Assembly: GCF_028330965.1 (NCBI RefSeq)
Contig: NZ_JAQMUB010000091.1
Coordinates: 1-64,000, forward strand
DNA: 64,000 nucleotides
Source: Oscillatoria sp. CS-180
Lineage (GTDB): Bacteria; Cyanobacteriota; Cyanobacteriia; Phormidesmidales; Phormidesmidaceae
Direction: 5' to 3'
Below, piece after piece: positions 16,917 to 25,744 of this stretch. Under the pieces are notes generated by a model. The model searched no databases, was not told where the DNA came from, and was given only the letters and a program-made list of their open reading frames with translations. The position numbers and the translations under genes are program-made. The stretch's first letter is position 1; every line of letters begins with the position of its first letter.

Positions 16917-19088
16917 ATGCCGTTTAACATTCTTGAGCATTTATCCAAACTGCAACCAGATGGAGGGCATCAGACGCCGTCTCAAGGCTCCTATCAGTGC
17001 CCTGTTTGCCAAGCGCCCAATTTCAAGGTCGATTTGAGAACTGGTAAATACAGTGGGTTCAGCTGTACCTGTACTAAGACTGCTGCCGGGAAACGTCAGG
17101 TGCGCGAGGCAATTGCTCCTACGCTTTGGGAAAAACCACATCGCCCCAGGCAGAAGCAAACGTGGTCTTACACCGACTGGAATGGCACCCCACTCATCAA
17201 CGTGCATCGCACCGATAACGGCGACGGTAAGCGCCGAATTTGGCAGCAATCCCTCATCCCTGACACGTCACCAAAAGACTTGGAGCAGCAGTGTGTTCCC
17301 TATCGGCTGCATGATTGCCAAAAGGCGTTGGCAAAAGGGGCCGAAGTTGTCTTCTGGGTAGAGGGAGAACCGTGCGCCGAGGCTTTATGGCAACTCGGGA
17401 TTCCGGCAACCACCACCATTCGCGGTTGTAATGGCTATCAATCCGAAACTCATCGAGGATTATTCCCGGATGAAAAGCTGGTTATCTGCCCTGATCAAGA
17501 TCTTCGAGGCCTGAAATATGCGGCATCAATCGCTGCGGATTATCCTGCTGCCCAGTGGCTTTATGCCAATCCCACGTCATACCTCTGGCAAAGGCTGCCC
17601 AAGTCTGGCGGGTTTGATATTGCCGATTGGATTACCAATGGCGCAACGGCTGAAACGATCCTCGCCGCCGTAGAGCCTCAACGGCTGTTGAAGAGCAAAG
17701 AGAACGCCAAGCGTCCCATCACCTCCGACGTGTTACCTCGCATAGCGATGCAATATCACTCCATTGAGGAGATTTGGGGTGAAACGCTGCGGCTGAATGA
17801 GTTAACCAACCAGATTGAACTGGAGGGAGCGCCCCTTGAGGATGTCGCAGACTTGCGGCTGACGTTGGCCTTGGACCACGGTCTATCGGTCTCTATCGTG
17901 GACGGTGAGACTATTATCAGACGGATTGCCAAAGCCAATCGTTACCATCCGGTTCAGCAATACCTGGACGAGTGCGCTCAGCGATTCGGGTCGGGGACAG
18001 AGATTTTAGAAGACGTTGCCTACCGATACTTTGGCTGTGTTGAGCCGATATACACCGCATACCTGAAAAAGACGTTGGTCGCAGCGGTTGCCAGGATCAT
18101 GCAACCGGGCTGCAAGGTAGATACGGCCCTGATTCTAAACGGTCCGCAAGGCTTCAGGAAGTCCAGTTTCTTTCGAATCCTGGCTGGAACTGAGTGGTTT
18201 GATGATTCCATGGGGGCTGCCACATCAGAACGGGATGAGCGTCTCAAGCTGCATCAATTCTGGTTTCTGGAGTGGGGCGAACTGGAGGCGGTGTTCAGGC
18301 GCAAAGATCTGGCGGCAATGAAAGCCTTTTTGACCTGTAGTGTCGATACCGTGCGGCCTCCCTATGGCCGACAGGCCATCAGCCTGAAGCGGCGCTCGAT
18401 TATTGTTGGGAGTACGAACCAGGAGGAGTTTCTCACCGATGCCACTGGCAATCGACGCTTTTGGGTTATCCCAGTCAAGCAACCCATTGATATGACGTGC
18501 CTGATAGCGGAGCGCGATCGACTCTGGGCTGCCGCAGTTGCCCTGTATTACGCGGGATATCAATGGTGGCTGACAGCCGATGAAGAGGCGCTCTCGGCAG
18601 CGTTTAACGAAGACTACCGGACGGAAGATCCTTGGTTGGTGGCGATCACCCGCTACCTCAAAGAGAACGCTTGTGGCGAAATCACGATTTCGGAACTGCT
18701 CACCCATGCGCTGCACATCGAATTATGCGATCAAAGCCGTGGAGATCAGATGCGTGCAGGGGAGATATTGCGGACGTTGGGCTGGATAAGAACACGCTGC
18801 ACCATAGGCGGGACCCGCAAGCGAGTATGGGTGAGACCCGAATCTGAGGTGAAGCAGGTTGACCAACCTTTCTTCGCAACTCCTGCCGATGGGCAAGCCC
18901 AATATGCCCATGAGACAGAGGAGTTTGGTGACGTGGCCAACCTGGCCAACCCAAATCAACAACATATAGATCGCCGTCACCCGAACGGTCACAGACCCAT
19001 ATCGACGAAATGCTTGCCTATGGATGAGGTGGAGCCAATTCCCCTGGTCGAAGCTGAAGACCAAAATGCTGACGGGATGGTGCAGTAA
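16917..19088 (+). CDS. Primase/helicase with Zn-finger, Toprim-like and VapE-type ATPase domains
   Basis: 723 residues with GGAGGG before the ATG. The N-terminus has a zinc-finger-like CPVC...CTC pair, typical of plasmid and phage primases. A Toprim-like section follows (VFWVEGEPCAEALWQLG, VICPDQDLRGLKYA). The C-terminal half is a VapE/VirE-like superfamily-3 ATPase (ALILNGPQGFRKSSFFRIL as P-loop, HQFWFLEWGELEA, SIIVGSTNQEEFLTDATGNRRFWVIPV). Such proteins prime and unwind DNA during replication of plasmids, satellites and prophages. It could replicate the excised element in addition to the Rep/iteron system. Confidence 0.85.
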   Translation: MPFNILEHLSKLQPDGGHQTPSQGSYQCPVCQAPNFKVDLRTGKYSGFSCTCTKTAAGKRQVREAIAPTLWEKPHRPRQKQTWSYTDWNGTPLINVHRTDNGDGKRRIWQQSLIPDTSPKDLEQQCVPYRLHDCQKALAKGAEVVFWVEGEPCAEALWQLGIPATTTIRGCNGYQSETHRGLFPDEKLVICPDQDLRGLKYAASIAADYPAAQWLYANPTSYLWQRLPKSGGFDIADWITNGATAETILAAVEPQRLLKSKENAKRPITSDVLPRIAMQYHSIEEIWGETLRLNELTNQIELEGAPLEDVADLRLTLALDHGLSVSIVDGETIIRRIAKANRYHPVQQYLDECAQRFGSGTEILEDVAYRYFGCVEPIYTAYLKKTLVAAVARIMQPGCKVDTALILNGPQGFRKSSFFRILAGTEWFDDSMGAATSERDERLKLHQFWFLEWGELEAVFRRKDLAAMKAFLTCSVDTVRPPYGRQAISLKRRSIIVGSTNQEEFLTDATGNRRFWVIPVKQPIDMTCLIAERDRLWAAAVALYYAGYQWWLTADEEALSAAFNEDYRTEDPWLVAITRYLKENACGEITISELLTHALHIELCDQSRGDQMRAGEILRTLGWIRTRCTIGGTRKRVWVRPESEVKQVDQPFFATPADGQAQYAHETEEFGDVANLANPNQQHIDRRHPNGHRPISTKCLPMDEVEPIPLVEAEDQNADGMVQ

Positions 19089-19399
19089 TGGAACCGAAAA
19101 TCCCGTTAAGTGAGGTCGAACGGTTGGTCGAGATTAAGGTCCGCCAGGTCTTGGCAGAGATGCTGGGAGTAGCCACCCAACCTGAACCCAGTGTTTTATC
19201 GCTCAAGAATGCAGTGCTGAGGTTGGGCTACCAGAGTGAGCGCCAACTCTACAAAGATATTGAGTCCGGTCTTTTGCGTGTGGGTATCGAGATAGAAGAC
19301 CGACGACGACCGGGGGCAAAGAAAGCCCGGTACTTTATCGACATCCCAGCCGCTAGGAAGAGACTGGCATCTGCTCCTGAGAAGCGGAAGGGGCTTTAG
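19088..19399 (+). CDS. Small DNA-binding protein, excisionase-like
   Basis: 103 residues. The start overlaps the primase stop as TAATG, so the two genes are translationally coupled. The central part (LSLKNAVLRLGYQSERQLYKDIESGLLRVG, then ARYFIDIPAARKRLAS) looks like a short winged helix such as those of excisionases and MerR-like DNA-bending proteins. It overlaps the 3' end of the convergent integrase gene by 47 bp. A role as recombination directionality factor for that integrase fits its size, fold and position but is inferred. Confidence 0.55.
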   Translation: MEPKIPLSEVERLVEIKVRQVLAEMLGVATQPEPSVLSLKNAVLRLGYQSERQLYKDIESGLLRVGIEIEDRRRPGAKKARYFIDIPAARKRLASAPEKRKGL

Positions 19400-20462
19400 G
19401 GCCTTGCGCAATGGCCTTTTGATAGATGGATGTCTGTTCAGCCGCCGATAGCCATCGTTGGTAGGTTTTCGTATGCACCGCGACCGAATGGCCCATCATC
19501 CGCGCCGCGATACTCGCTGAGATATCGAATTTGATGCAGCGCACCGCAAATGCATGGCGTAGGTCGTAGGGAACAAAAGGAATGTTGTAGCGAGCGAACT
19601 GCTGAGCTGTAGCCTCACCATACTTTCTAAGTTCAGAGTGGTTGAGACTCGGAGGGGTTCCTTGCAATAGCCCCCACTGCTCTACCCATTCTGGATAGAG
19701 GGCTGATGTTTGGCGAGGTCCTGTTTTCCCGTTAGACACATTCCAGCTCAAAGAATCGGCAGTAGAGCACAGAAAAAATGCTTCATGGGGTCGAACGCCA
19801 AATGTGGCGATGACACCATAGACCCAACGCCACTGTAGATTCGGGATTTTCTCCCACCATTCCTCAATCAGCGCATCGTCAGGCAAGTCTCTTGGAACCT
19901 CTGAACGCCCTGTGCAGTAATCTCCCCGGTAAGGACTCAGATCTATCTGGAGACCGGCAAATTCAGCCAAACGACTGTAGTAACCCGTTGTCCGTTTGCG
20001 CTCCCGTGTTCCTGGGGCAATTGTTAGGAGGGTAGTCAAGAGCGCCTCTGATGTCAGCGGTTGCTCTTGAGGAAGTCGGTTAAATGCTCGTTGCCAATGA
20101 CGCTGCCAGGTTGCTTCGCTGGTTTTCCCCTGACTTAACCATTGGTCGCGAAACGCGCTTACCCATTCTTTGACAGGACGTTGCTCGCGATCAGTCTTCC
20201 CTAACCAGGTCTCCCAGTCGAAGCTGCCATCCACCACACTTCCCCATAATGAGATTGCAAGTCGCTCGGCGGCCTTAATCCCCTGAGCCGTCGCGGGTAG
20301 TCCAGTGTGAGGTCGGGTGATATCTTGGCGAAAGCCCTTAACCTTGTCAGAGTTGGGCTTTGGTGGTAGCACCGTGCGAAGGTACAACCATTGTTTGCGT
20401 TGGACAATGGTTACTCGTATCCCAGCATCGCGAAGTCGTTGATTGACTGCGGTAATAGTCAT
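19353..20462 (-). CDS. Tyrosine recombinase (integrase)
   Basis: 369 residues. The catalytic domain is in the C-terminal half. The conserved residues are Arg in FGVRPHEAFFL, the His-x-x-Arg box in PYDLRHAFAVRCI, His in MMGHSVAVHTKTY, and the nucleophile Tyr in KTYQRWL. The N-terminal half carries a core-binding region (AFRDQWLSQGKTSEATWQRHWQRAF). The gene starts 136 bp from the 3' end of tRNA-Arg(CCU), the standard layout of an integrase that targets a tRNA. Two GTTCACC motifs (20481-20502) sit directly upstream of its start and may be regulatory. Confidence 0.92.
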   Translation of the reverse strand: MTITAVNQRLRDAGIRVTIVQRKQWLYLRTVLPPKPNSDKVKGFRQDITRPHTGLPATAQGIKAAERLAISLWGSVVDGSFDWETWLGKTDREQRPVKEWVSAFRDQWLSQGKTSEATWQRHWQRAFNRLPQEQPLTSEALLTTLLTIAPGTRERKRTTGYYSRLAEFAGLQIDLSPYRGDYCTGRSEVPRDLPDDALIEEWWEKIPNLQWRWVYGVIATFGVRPHEAFFLCSTADSLSWNVSNGKTGPRQTSALYPEWVEQWGLLQGTPPSLNHSELRKYGEATAQQFARYNIPFVPYDLRHAFAVRCIKFDISASIAARMMGHSVAVHTKTYQRWLSAAEQTSIYQKAIAQGPKAPSASQEQMPVSS

Positions 20463-20597
20463 GTGCCAATTTCCCTACAGCGTTCACCATTTGTTCACCA
20501 CATTAACGAAGAAATCTGGTGAATTATGGGTAATTTGGAACTGAGCGCTTCTTCCAAGGAAATCCTTGGACGCCTTGAAACCATTGATTTACAGGGA

Positions 20598-20671
20598 CGG
20601 GACTGGCGCGATTCGAACGCGCGACCTACCGCTTAGGAGGCGGTTGCTCTATCCAGCTGAGCTACAGCCCC
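20598..20671 (-). tRNA. tRNA-Arg (anticodon CCU), probable integration site
   Basis: The minus strand folds as a 74-nt tRNA. The acceptor stem GGGGCTG pairs with CAGTCCC with one G-T pair and discriminator G. The D arm contains GCTCAGCTGGATAGAGC, the anticodon stem is ACCGC/GCGGT around loop CTCCTAA, giving anticodon CCT, and the T arm has GTTCGAATC. No CCA is encoded. The 3' end faces the integrase gene and the plasmid-like element, so it probably carries the attachment site. Confidence 0.96.
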
Positions 20672-20738
20672 AGAGACTCTACCCACTATATCTTGACCAC
20701 TGGGAGGACTCAACCGGCGATCGCTGTTCCCTTAGAGA

Positions 20739-21482
20739 TCAAGAAACCCCCACAGAGCCTCGATAGATGCGCTCACATTGCTCACGGGGCAGGCGCGTCA
20801 CCCCAGGCAGGTGGCTTTGAGGAGCAACATAAGGTTCTTGGAAGGCATTCTTGCTGGTCTTTACACCATTAGGTGGGCAAAAGGCGTGATGTTCAGAGTC
20901 GTAAGTTAAGACCTCACCCGTCTCAATTTTGTAAACCCAGGCATGAATAGAAAGATCACCTCTGTAGAGTTTGGAGCGAATAACCGGGTAGGTTCTTAGG
21001 TTTTCAATCTGGGTTAGAACATTCTCTGCAACCAGCGCATCGATCATTTCCTTCTTGTCTAAATGACCGTAGTTGTCGTTGACCAATTTACGAGTGGCTT
21101 CAGCAAGGCGCAGCCATTCATAGACCAAAGGCATTTTTTCTTCTAATTCCCCCAACTGCAGCAGTCCCTTCATAGCACCACACTGACTATGCCCACAGAC
21201 AATCACCTGCTGAATGTCAAGCGCCTCGATCGCATATTCAATGGTCGCCCCCTCGCCTCCGTTACTTGCTTCGAAGGGAGGCACAATATTGCCCGCGTTG
21301 CGAATAATAAACAAATCACCAATCTCTGACTGGGTGATAATCTCAGGGCTGACACGAGAGTCAGAGCAGCCGATAAAAAGGACGCGAGGCGATTGTCCTT
21401 TGCTCAATTCCTTCATCAAAGCCTGGTGAGAAGGAACATAGCTGCTTTGAAACTGCCGGATACCTTCAATCAGCTTTTGCAT
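20739..21482 (-). CDS. ccaA: Beta-class carbonic anhydrase
   Basis: 247 residues. It interconverts CO2 and bicarbonate. The zinc ligands of the class are present: C39 and D41 in IGCSDSRV, H98 and C101 in VCGHSQCGAM. RNAGNIVPPF and GGEGATIEYA are also typical. Length and the C-terminal extension after the core fit cyanobacterial CcaA/IcfA enzymes that supply CO2 to Rubisco inside carboxysomes. It stands alone here, away from carboxysome shell genes. The symbol is by family resemblance. Confidence 0.9.
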   Translation of the reverse strand: MQKLIEGIRQFQSSYVPSHQALMKELSKGQSPRVLFIGCSDSRVSPEIITQSEIGDLFIIRNAGNIVPPFEASNGGEGATIEYAIEALDIQQVIVCGHSQCGAMKGLLQLGELEEKMPLVYEWLRLAEATRKLVNDNYGHLDKKEMIDALVAENVLTQIENLRTYPVIRSKLYRGDLSIHAWVYKIETGEVLTYDSEHHAFCPPNGVKTSKNAFQEPYVAPQSHLPGVTRLPREQCERIYRGSVGVS

Positions 21483-21657
21483 AACCGCCCTTCCTGTTGC
21501 TCAGAATCTAACTGTAGCTAATGTATCTATTGTTATCTCATATCTTATGAATAATGTGATCAAAGGTTTGCTTATTAGTTAAATTGCTGTAGCTTCTTGA
21601 CATCGCTTCTTGAATTGTCATGTGGGCTCAAACTCAGAAGCGAGGCAGATTGGCAAA

Positions 21658-22635
21658 TCAGAGATCGCGAGCGTCAATCGCTTTAAGTTGGTGATACAGC
21701 ATTTCTATGCGAGGAGTTTCGACGCCAACGGCTTGAGCTGCACGTAAGGGATTGCCAACAATGGCTTCAACCTCAAGCGGACGGCCCTCGTCGAAGTCGA
21801 TTTTCATGCTGGTGCGATAGGGTTTCATCGTTGCGGTATGGGCCAGCATTGTCTCGATGATGTCAGCTGGCAGAGCACGATCGCCCCTGGCAGCATCTTG
21901 GACACAGGCATGGGCAGCAGCAACCACCTCCGCCATCAGGTCAGCCGCGAGCTGTCGGGTATTAGAGTGCGCCATCATCGCTTCAGTCGTGGCGTTGAGA
22001 ATGACCGATAGGCTATTGAAAGGAATGTTCCAAACTAGCTTGCGCCAGCGAGCCAAGTAGAGATCGTCGGTCACATCAACTTTGATGCCGGCCTGAGTAA
22101 AGTCCTGGGCGATCGCCGCCAGTGAGGGCGAGATATCAACGGGTAGCTGCTCTGAGCTATAGCTTCCCAGAAGAACGCTGCCGTAATCGATATGGTGAAT
22201 GTGTCCTGGTCCTACTTTGTTCGAGCAGATGAAACACAGGCCGCCGAAAATTGGGTGATTCGGAGCGATCGCGGCAATGTCAGCCTCAATGTCCAAACCA
22301 TTTTGCAGCGTCAAAATGACGGTTTCCGGCTTCAGCAGGGGCGGTAATAGGGACGGTAACAGACGGGCATTTTGCGTTGTTTTCAAGGCAATGACAACGA
22401 CATCTACCTGGGGCATCTCGCTTGCCTGCTGATAAGCCTGCACCTGTGGCAAAGCAAAGTCACCGTTGATTGAATCTACCTTAAGGCCATGCTGGAGCAC
22501 CTGCGAATAGTCGCTGTGGAGTAAAAAATGAACGCCTAGACCACCGCGCTGGAGGCAAGCGCCATAATAACCCCCAATCGCTCCTGCCCCTATGATGGCG
22601 TAGTGTTGGGCAGAGGGATAAGCGTCAGTAGCCAT
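21658..22635 (-). CDS. panE: 2-dehydropantoate 2-reductase (ketopantoate reductase)
   Basis: 325 residues. It catalyses NADPH-dependent reduction of ketopantoate to pantoate in coenzyme A synthesis. The NADP-binding motif GAGAIG is at 16-21 (AIIGAGAIGGYYG). VIALKTTQNARLL and LTLQNGLDIEADIA are family segments, and the catalytic Lys lies in RWRKLVWNIPFNSLS. The C-terminal domain ends GNPLRAAQAVGVETPRIEMLY, as usual. The family also includes paralogues of unclear substrate, so the exact substrate is moderately certain. Confidence 0.85.
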   Translation of the reverse strand: MATDAYPSAQHYAIIGAGAIGGYYGACLQRGGLGVHFLLHSDYSQVLQHGLKVDSINGDFALPQVQAYQQASEMPQVDVVVIALKTTQNARLLPSLLPPLLKPETVILTLQNGLDIEADIAAIAPNHPIFGGLCFICSNKVGPGHIHHIDYGSVLLGSYSSEQLPVDISPSLAAIAQDFTQAGIKVDVTDDLYLARWRKLVWNIPFNSLSVILNATTEAMMAHSNTRQLAADLMAEVVAAAHACVQDAARGDRALPADIIETMLAHTATMKPYRTSMKIDFDEGRPLEVEAIVGNPLRAAQAVGVETPRIEMLYHQLKAIDARDL

Positions 22636-22699
22636 GAGATGCTTTCAACTTCAGCAGTCAGAAATTGCCAGAGCGTTTAGATATAGACTCAACACTTCG

Positions 22700-23542
22700 T
22701 CAGGATTTGCCTTCGCCGTTCTCAGGCGTCGTTGGACTATTCATTAAGTCAATAATGCCTTCAGAGAGGAACTTAGGATCCATGAACAGCACTTTGGAAT
22801 TCTGACTTTCACCCAGCTTTTGATTGGCTTCCACGTATCGCTGAGCAATCAGGAAGTTCAAAATTTCTCGCGCATCGGATCGTTCCTTCAGCGCCTCAGC
22901 CAACAGTTGAATAGACTGCACGGTCCCTTGAGCACGTTTAACGGACGCTTGCTGATCTCCTTCGGCTTCAGTCACAGTGGCACGTCGCTTAATTTCCGCT
23001 GCCTGCTGCTGCTGCATCGATTCCAGCAGTTCTTTAGGGGGAACAATGCTTTGAACTTCTACACGGGTAACCTTGACGCCCCACGGTTCTGTTGCTTCGT
23101 CTAACTGATCCAGCAGGGCTTGGTTGACTTCATCCCGAGAAGCAAACGTTTTTTCAAACGGCATTTTACCGATTTCCGATCGCAAAGTTGTTGTAACCAA
23201 CTCCCGAATGGCCGCTTGAATATCCTCAACCTCGTAGTAAGTCCGTTCCAGGTCCAGGATTTTCCAGTACACGACAGCATCCGCATCTAGAGGGACGTTG
23301 TCATTAGTGATCACGGGCTGTTTGGGCACATCCAAAAGCCGTTCCCGCATACTTTCTTCCCAGACGATGGTGTCCAAGAAGGGAACGATGAAATTCATCC
23401 CTGGTCGTAGCTTTCGATGATAGCGCCCGAGCCGCTCAACCAAAGCTTGATTACCCTGATTTACGATCCGCACTGAACCCACCGTGTAACCGATGATAAT
23501 CAGCGCCAAAATTACAAAAACTGATGCATTCATTAAGCGCAC
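22700..23542 (-). CDS. SPFH/band-7 protein, slipin (stomatin-like) family
   Basis: 280 residues (a second ATG at 23533 is equally possible). One N-terminal membrane segment (VFVILALIIIGYTVGSV) is followed by the band-7 domain: VRIVNQGNQALVERLGRYHRKLRPGMNFIVPFLD, VPKQPVITNDNVPLDADAVVYWKI, TTTLRSEIGKMPFEKTFASRDEVN. A helical region rich in Ala, Gln and Glu (QQQQAAEIKRRATVTEAEGDQQA) and PKFLSEGI at the end match the paraslipin type, like Synechocystis Slr1128. Such proteins form membrane microdomain scaffolds. It is a single gene with no NfeD partner next to it. Confidence 0.87.
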   Translation of the reverse strand: MRLMNASVFVILALIIIGYTVGSVRIVNQGNQALVERLGRYHRKLRPGMNFIVPFLDTIVWEESMRERLLDVPKQPVITNDNVPLDADAVVYWKILDLERTYYEVEDIQAAIRELVTTTLRSEIGKMPFEKTFASRDEVNQALLDQLDEATEPWGVKVTRVEVQSIVPPKELLESMQQQQAAEIKRRATVTEAEGDQQASVKRAQGTVQSIQLLAEALKERSDAREILNFLIAQRYVEANQKLGESQNSKVLFMDPKFLSEGIIDLMNSPTTPENGEGKS

Positions 23543-23753
23543 GCTCCTGCGGGTGCACGAGTTTACCGTAAGTCTAATGCCTTTATCGATAATCGGACTG
23601 GAAATTCCAATCGAAAGTCATTTTACGCAAGCAAGGAGAACTTAGGGGAATAGACGAACGGCGGGATCTTCTGCTCCCCTACCGCACCCCAAATCTGGGA
23701 AGGCTGGAATTGCTATGTCACAATGGAGGTCATTACGTTTGAGGAGCAAGTAA

Positions 23754-25307
23754 GTGCTGGAAGCGATGGTTCATGAACAGTTGCGGGCTTTTCTGCGACA
23801 TCATGGCAATACCGACTGGCCCCACCATCTAACGATGGCACGTCTTGCTGCTCGTGCCCTGCGGTTGGGCCGTAGTTCTCTGATGCAGACAGGAACATCG
23901 GCGTTTTATCAGGGGCATTATCGTCTCAGCTATCTCATGTCTTTGCTGATGTGGCCTGAGCCGGCAATTCTCATTTTGCCTGAGACGCTGCAACAGACTG
24001 TCCTGTTAGGAGATATTCCTCGTTTACAGGAATGGATGCCTAGCCAAAAGCCTGTTCACTGGGGCGAAGAATGGCCAGGTGAAACATTTCAGGGCTTATT
24101 CCTGACTCGTCCTGAGGCTTGGTTACGCGATCGCCTTAATCAGCAGAACCGTTTTCCCGCAGGCATTCCTGTCTTTATTGATGGCGCAGACAGTCTCGAA
24201 CAGTGGATTCGAGACTGCCTGACTGTCACCCTCGATGCAGATGCCTGGCAAAGCCTCATGCAGGCTTACCCTCAACATCAGGCTCTGGTCCGAGATACAC
24301 GGGTTCGCCTGACCCACAGCATCTTTCAGCATCCGCCGAATCCCTATCAGTGCCATCTGGTCGAAGACACAGAACGTCAGGCTCTTTTGGCAATTCGTCA
24401 GGTACTACTAGACGGGGATGTGGATCAGGCTTCAATGCCAACCCCTTGGAAACAGTTCTGGGCTCAGGTCAATCTTCCCGAATCTCTACAGTGGGTAAGG
24501 CTTAACCGAGCCACAGGGCAGTGGACGTTAAACTGTGCTCCGATTGACGTGGCTCCGTTTATTGAAGCATGCTGGCAGCAGCAGCCTCTGGTTCTGATGG
24601 GTGGCGCTTTAGACACCACAACAGAGGCCATCCATTACCGACAGCGATTGGGACTCGGCGACATGACTTGCCTGAAGTTTAATCCCGATCGCCAAACAGA
24701 GGAAATTCAGCTCTATCTGCCTGATCGCATTCCCTTTCCCAACACCGCAGAGTTTCAGCCAGTTCTCCTGGATGAACTCGCCTATCTTGTAGTTGCCGGG
24801 ACTAGCAGAGTTGGCTTAACGGTGGTCCTAGTAGACGATACGCCGTTGAAGCAGCAAGTGGCGACAGTACTCGCGTCGCAGTTTGGCTCCCGAGTCCAGG
24901 TCGAGACTACGGATTTGACCGAAAATGCGGTGCTGGTTACAGGCTGGCAGTTCTGGCAGGAGTACCAAACCCAACTTCCTATGCCAACACTGTTGGTGAT
25001 GGCAACGCTACCGCTACCCTCCTTGGAGGATCCGTTAGTGGCGGGTCGCGTGGCTTACTATAAGCGATCGCGACAAGATTGGTTTCGCCTATACCTCTTG
25101 CCGACAGCGCTAACAGCCTTACAACGGGCGATCGCGCCTGTGCGGGCCAATCAGGGAACAGTCGCTATCCTAGATAATCGAGTCAATCACCGTAGCTATG
25201 GCCGTCAGATACTGGAAGTCCTCGATCCTGCCGTGCGGTTTCATCAGCGACAGCACCTGTGGATTGCCGATCCATCTTCCTTATCTCAAAATCGGCAGCG
25301 CTTCTAG
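23754..25307 (+). CDS. DinG-like helicase homologue with degenerate motifs
   Basis: 517 residues from a GTG with GAGGAG 7 bp upstream. The C-terminal third resembles the second RecA domain of DinG/XPD helicases (AVLVTGWQFWQEYQ, ATLPLPSLEDPLVAGRV, QRAIAPVRANQGTVAILDNRVNHRSYGRQIL). In the N-terminal half the place of Walker A reads QTGTSAFYQGHY with no GKT, and the DExH position reads DGAD. ATP hydrolysis is therefore doubtful. Close relatives appear in many cyanobacteria, as far as I recall, annotated as helicase. It may have kept DNA binding without unwinding. Confidence 0.7.
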   Translation: MLEAMVHEQLRAFLRHHGNTDWPHHLTMARLAARALRLGRSSLMQTGTSAFYQGHYRLSYLMSLLMWPEPAILILPETLQQTVLLGDIPRLQEWMPSQKPVHWGEEWPGETFQGLFLTRPEAWLRDRLNQQNRFPAGIPVFIDGADSLEQWIRDCLTVTLDADAWQSLMQAYPQHQALVRDTRVRLTHSIFQHPPNPYQCHLVEDTERQALLAIRQVLLDGDVDQASMPTPWKQFWAQVNLPESLQWVRLNRATGQWTLNCAPIDVAPFIEACWQQQPLVLMGGALDTTTEAIHYRQRLGLGDMTCLKFNPDRQTEEIQLYLPDRIPFPNTAEFQPVLLDELAYLVVAGTSRVGLTVVLVDDTPLKQQVATVLASQFGSRVQVETTDLTENAVLVTGWQFWQEYQTQLPMPTLLVMATLPLPSLEDPLVAGRVAYYKRSRQDWFRLYLLPTALTALQRAIAPVRANQGTVAILDNRVNHRSYGRQILEVLDPAVRFHQRQHLWIADPSSLSQNRQRF

Positions 25308-25505
25308 GCGCGATCGCTGTAAGGCGATCTCCAGGACAGAATTTACTGCTGGATTGATTTATCCTTTTGCCTTGATCAGTACTCCTCTGTTCAAAGCTTT
25401 CTATCGCGGGTTACGGCGTGCTCAGGAACCCACGATATGATCGGCTTACGACTTCGCGGTTGAGTCCAACCCTGAGTCCAGTTGTCACATCTCCAGGGAA
25501 TTGTT

Positions 25506-25721
25506 ATGGGAGAAGCAAAACGCCGCAAGGAAAAACTAGGAGCCGACTACGGCAAAGAAGATAAGATCTTGCCGTGGGTCCCAATTACGAAGCGTCAGAG
25601 TGAGGACTTTGTAAAGTGGACAACTCGTGGAGCTTGGATTGGCATCTTCGCCATGATTTCGCTTTGGGTGACTGTTCGCTTTATCGGTCCTGGTTTTGGT
25701 TGGTGGGACGTGTCCGGTTGA
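25506..25721 (+). CDS. DUF2839 small membrane protein
   Basis: 71 residues from the ATG at 25506, at which the conserved start MGEAKRRKEKLG begins; the frame upstream is not conserved-looking. It contains PWVPITKRQSEDFVKWTTRGAWIG and one membrane helix (IGIFAMISLWVTVRFIG), ending GWWDVSG. The family is known from cyanobacteria and has no assigned function. It converges with the LapA-type gene to the right. Confidence 0.88.
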   Translation: MGEAKRRKEKLGADYGKEDKILPWVPITKRQSEDFVKWTTRGAWIGIFAMISLWVTVRFIGPGFGWWDVSG

Positions 25722-25744
25722 AGTGGCACCTCCAAAACCTGTAG

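Larger units (their letters stand above)
6839..20597. mobile_element. Integrated mobilizable plasmid-like element at tRNA-Arg(CCU)
   Basis: The block combines a MobF relaxase, an iteron origin with a Rep_3-type initiator, ParA/ParB, a second ParB, a toxin-antitoxin remnant, a primase/helicase and a tyrosine integrase whose gene starts 136 bp from the 3' end of a tRNA. The right boundary is therefore probably the tRNA 3' end at 20598. The left boundary is unknown: 6839 is only the end of the last recognisable element gene. I could find only one exact HIP1 site (near 12197), against more than ten in the next 10 kb to the right. No coupling protein or type IV secretion genes are visible, which suggests mobilization in trans. 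The element may alternate between plasmid and integrated states. Confidence 0.75.

Noticed and set aside
6839-20597. Self-transmissible conjugative element
   Set aside because: No coupling protein, VirB4-type ATPase or pilus genes are seen, so only mobilization is supported.
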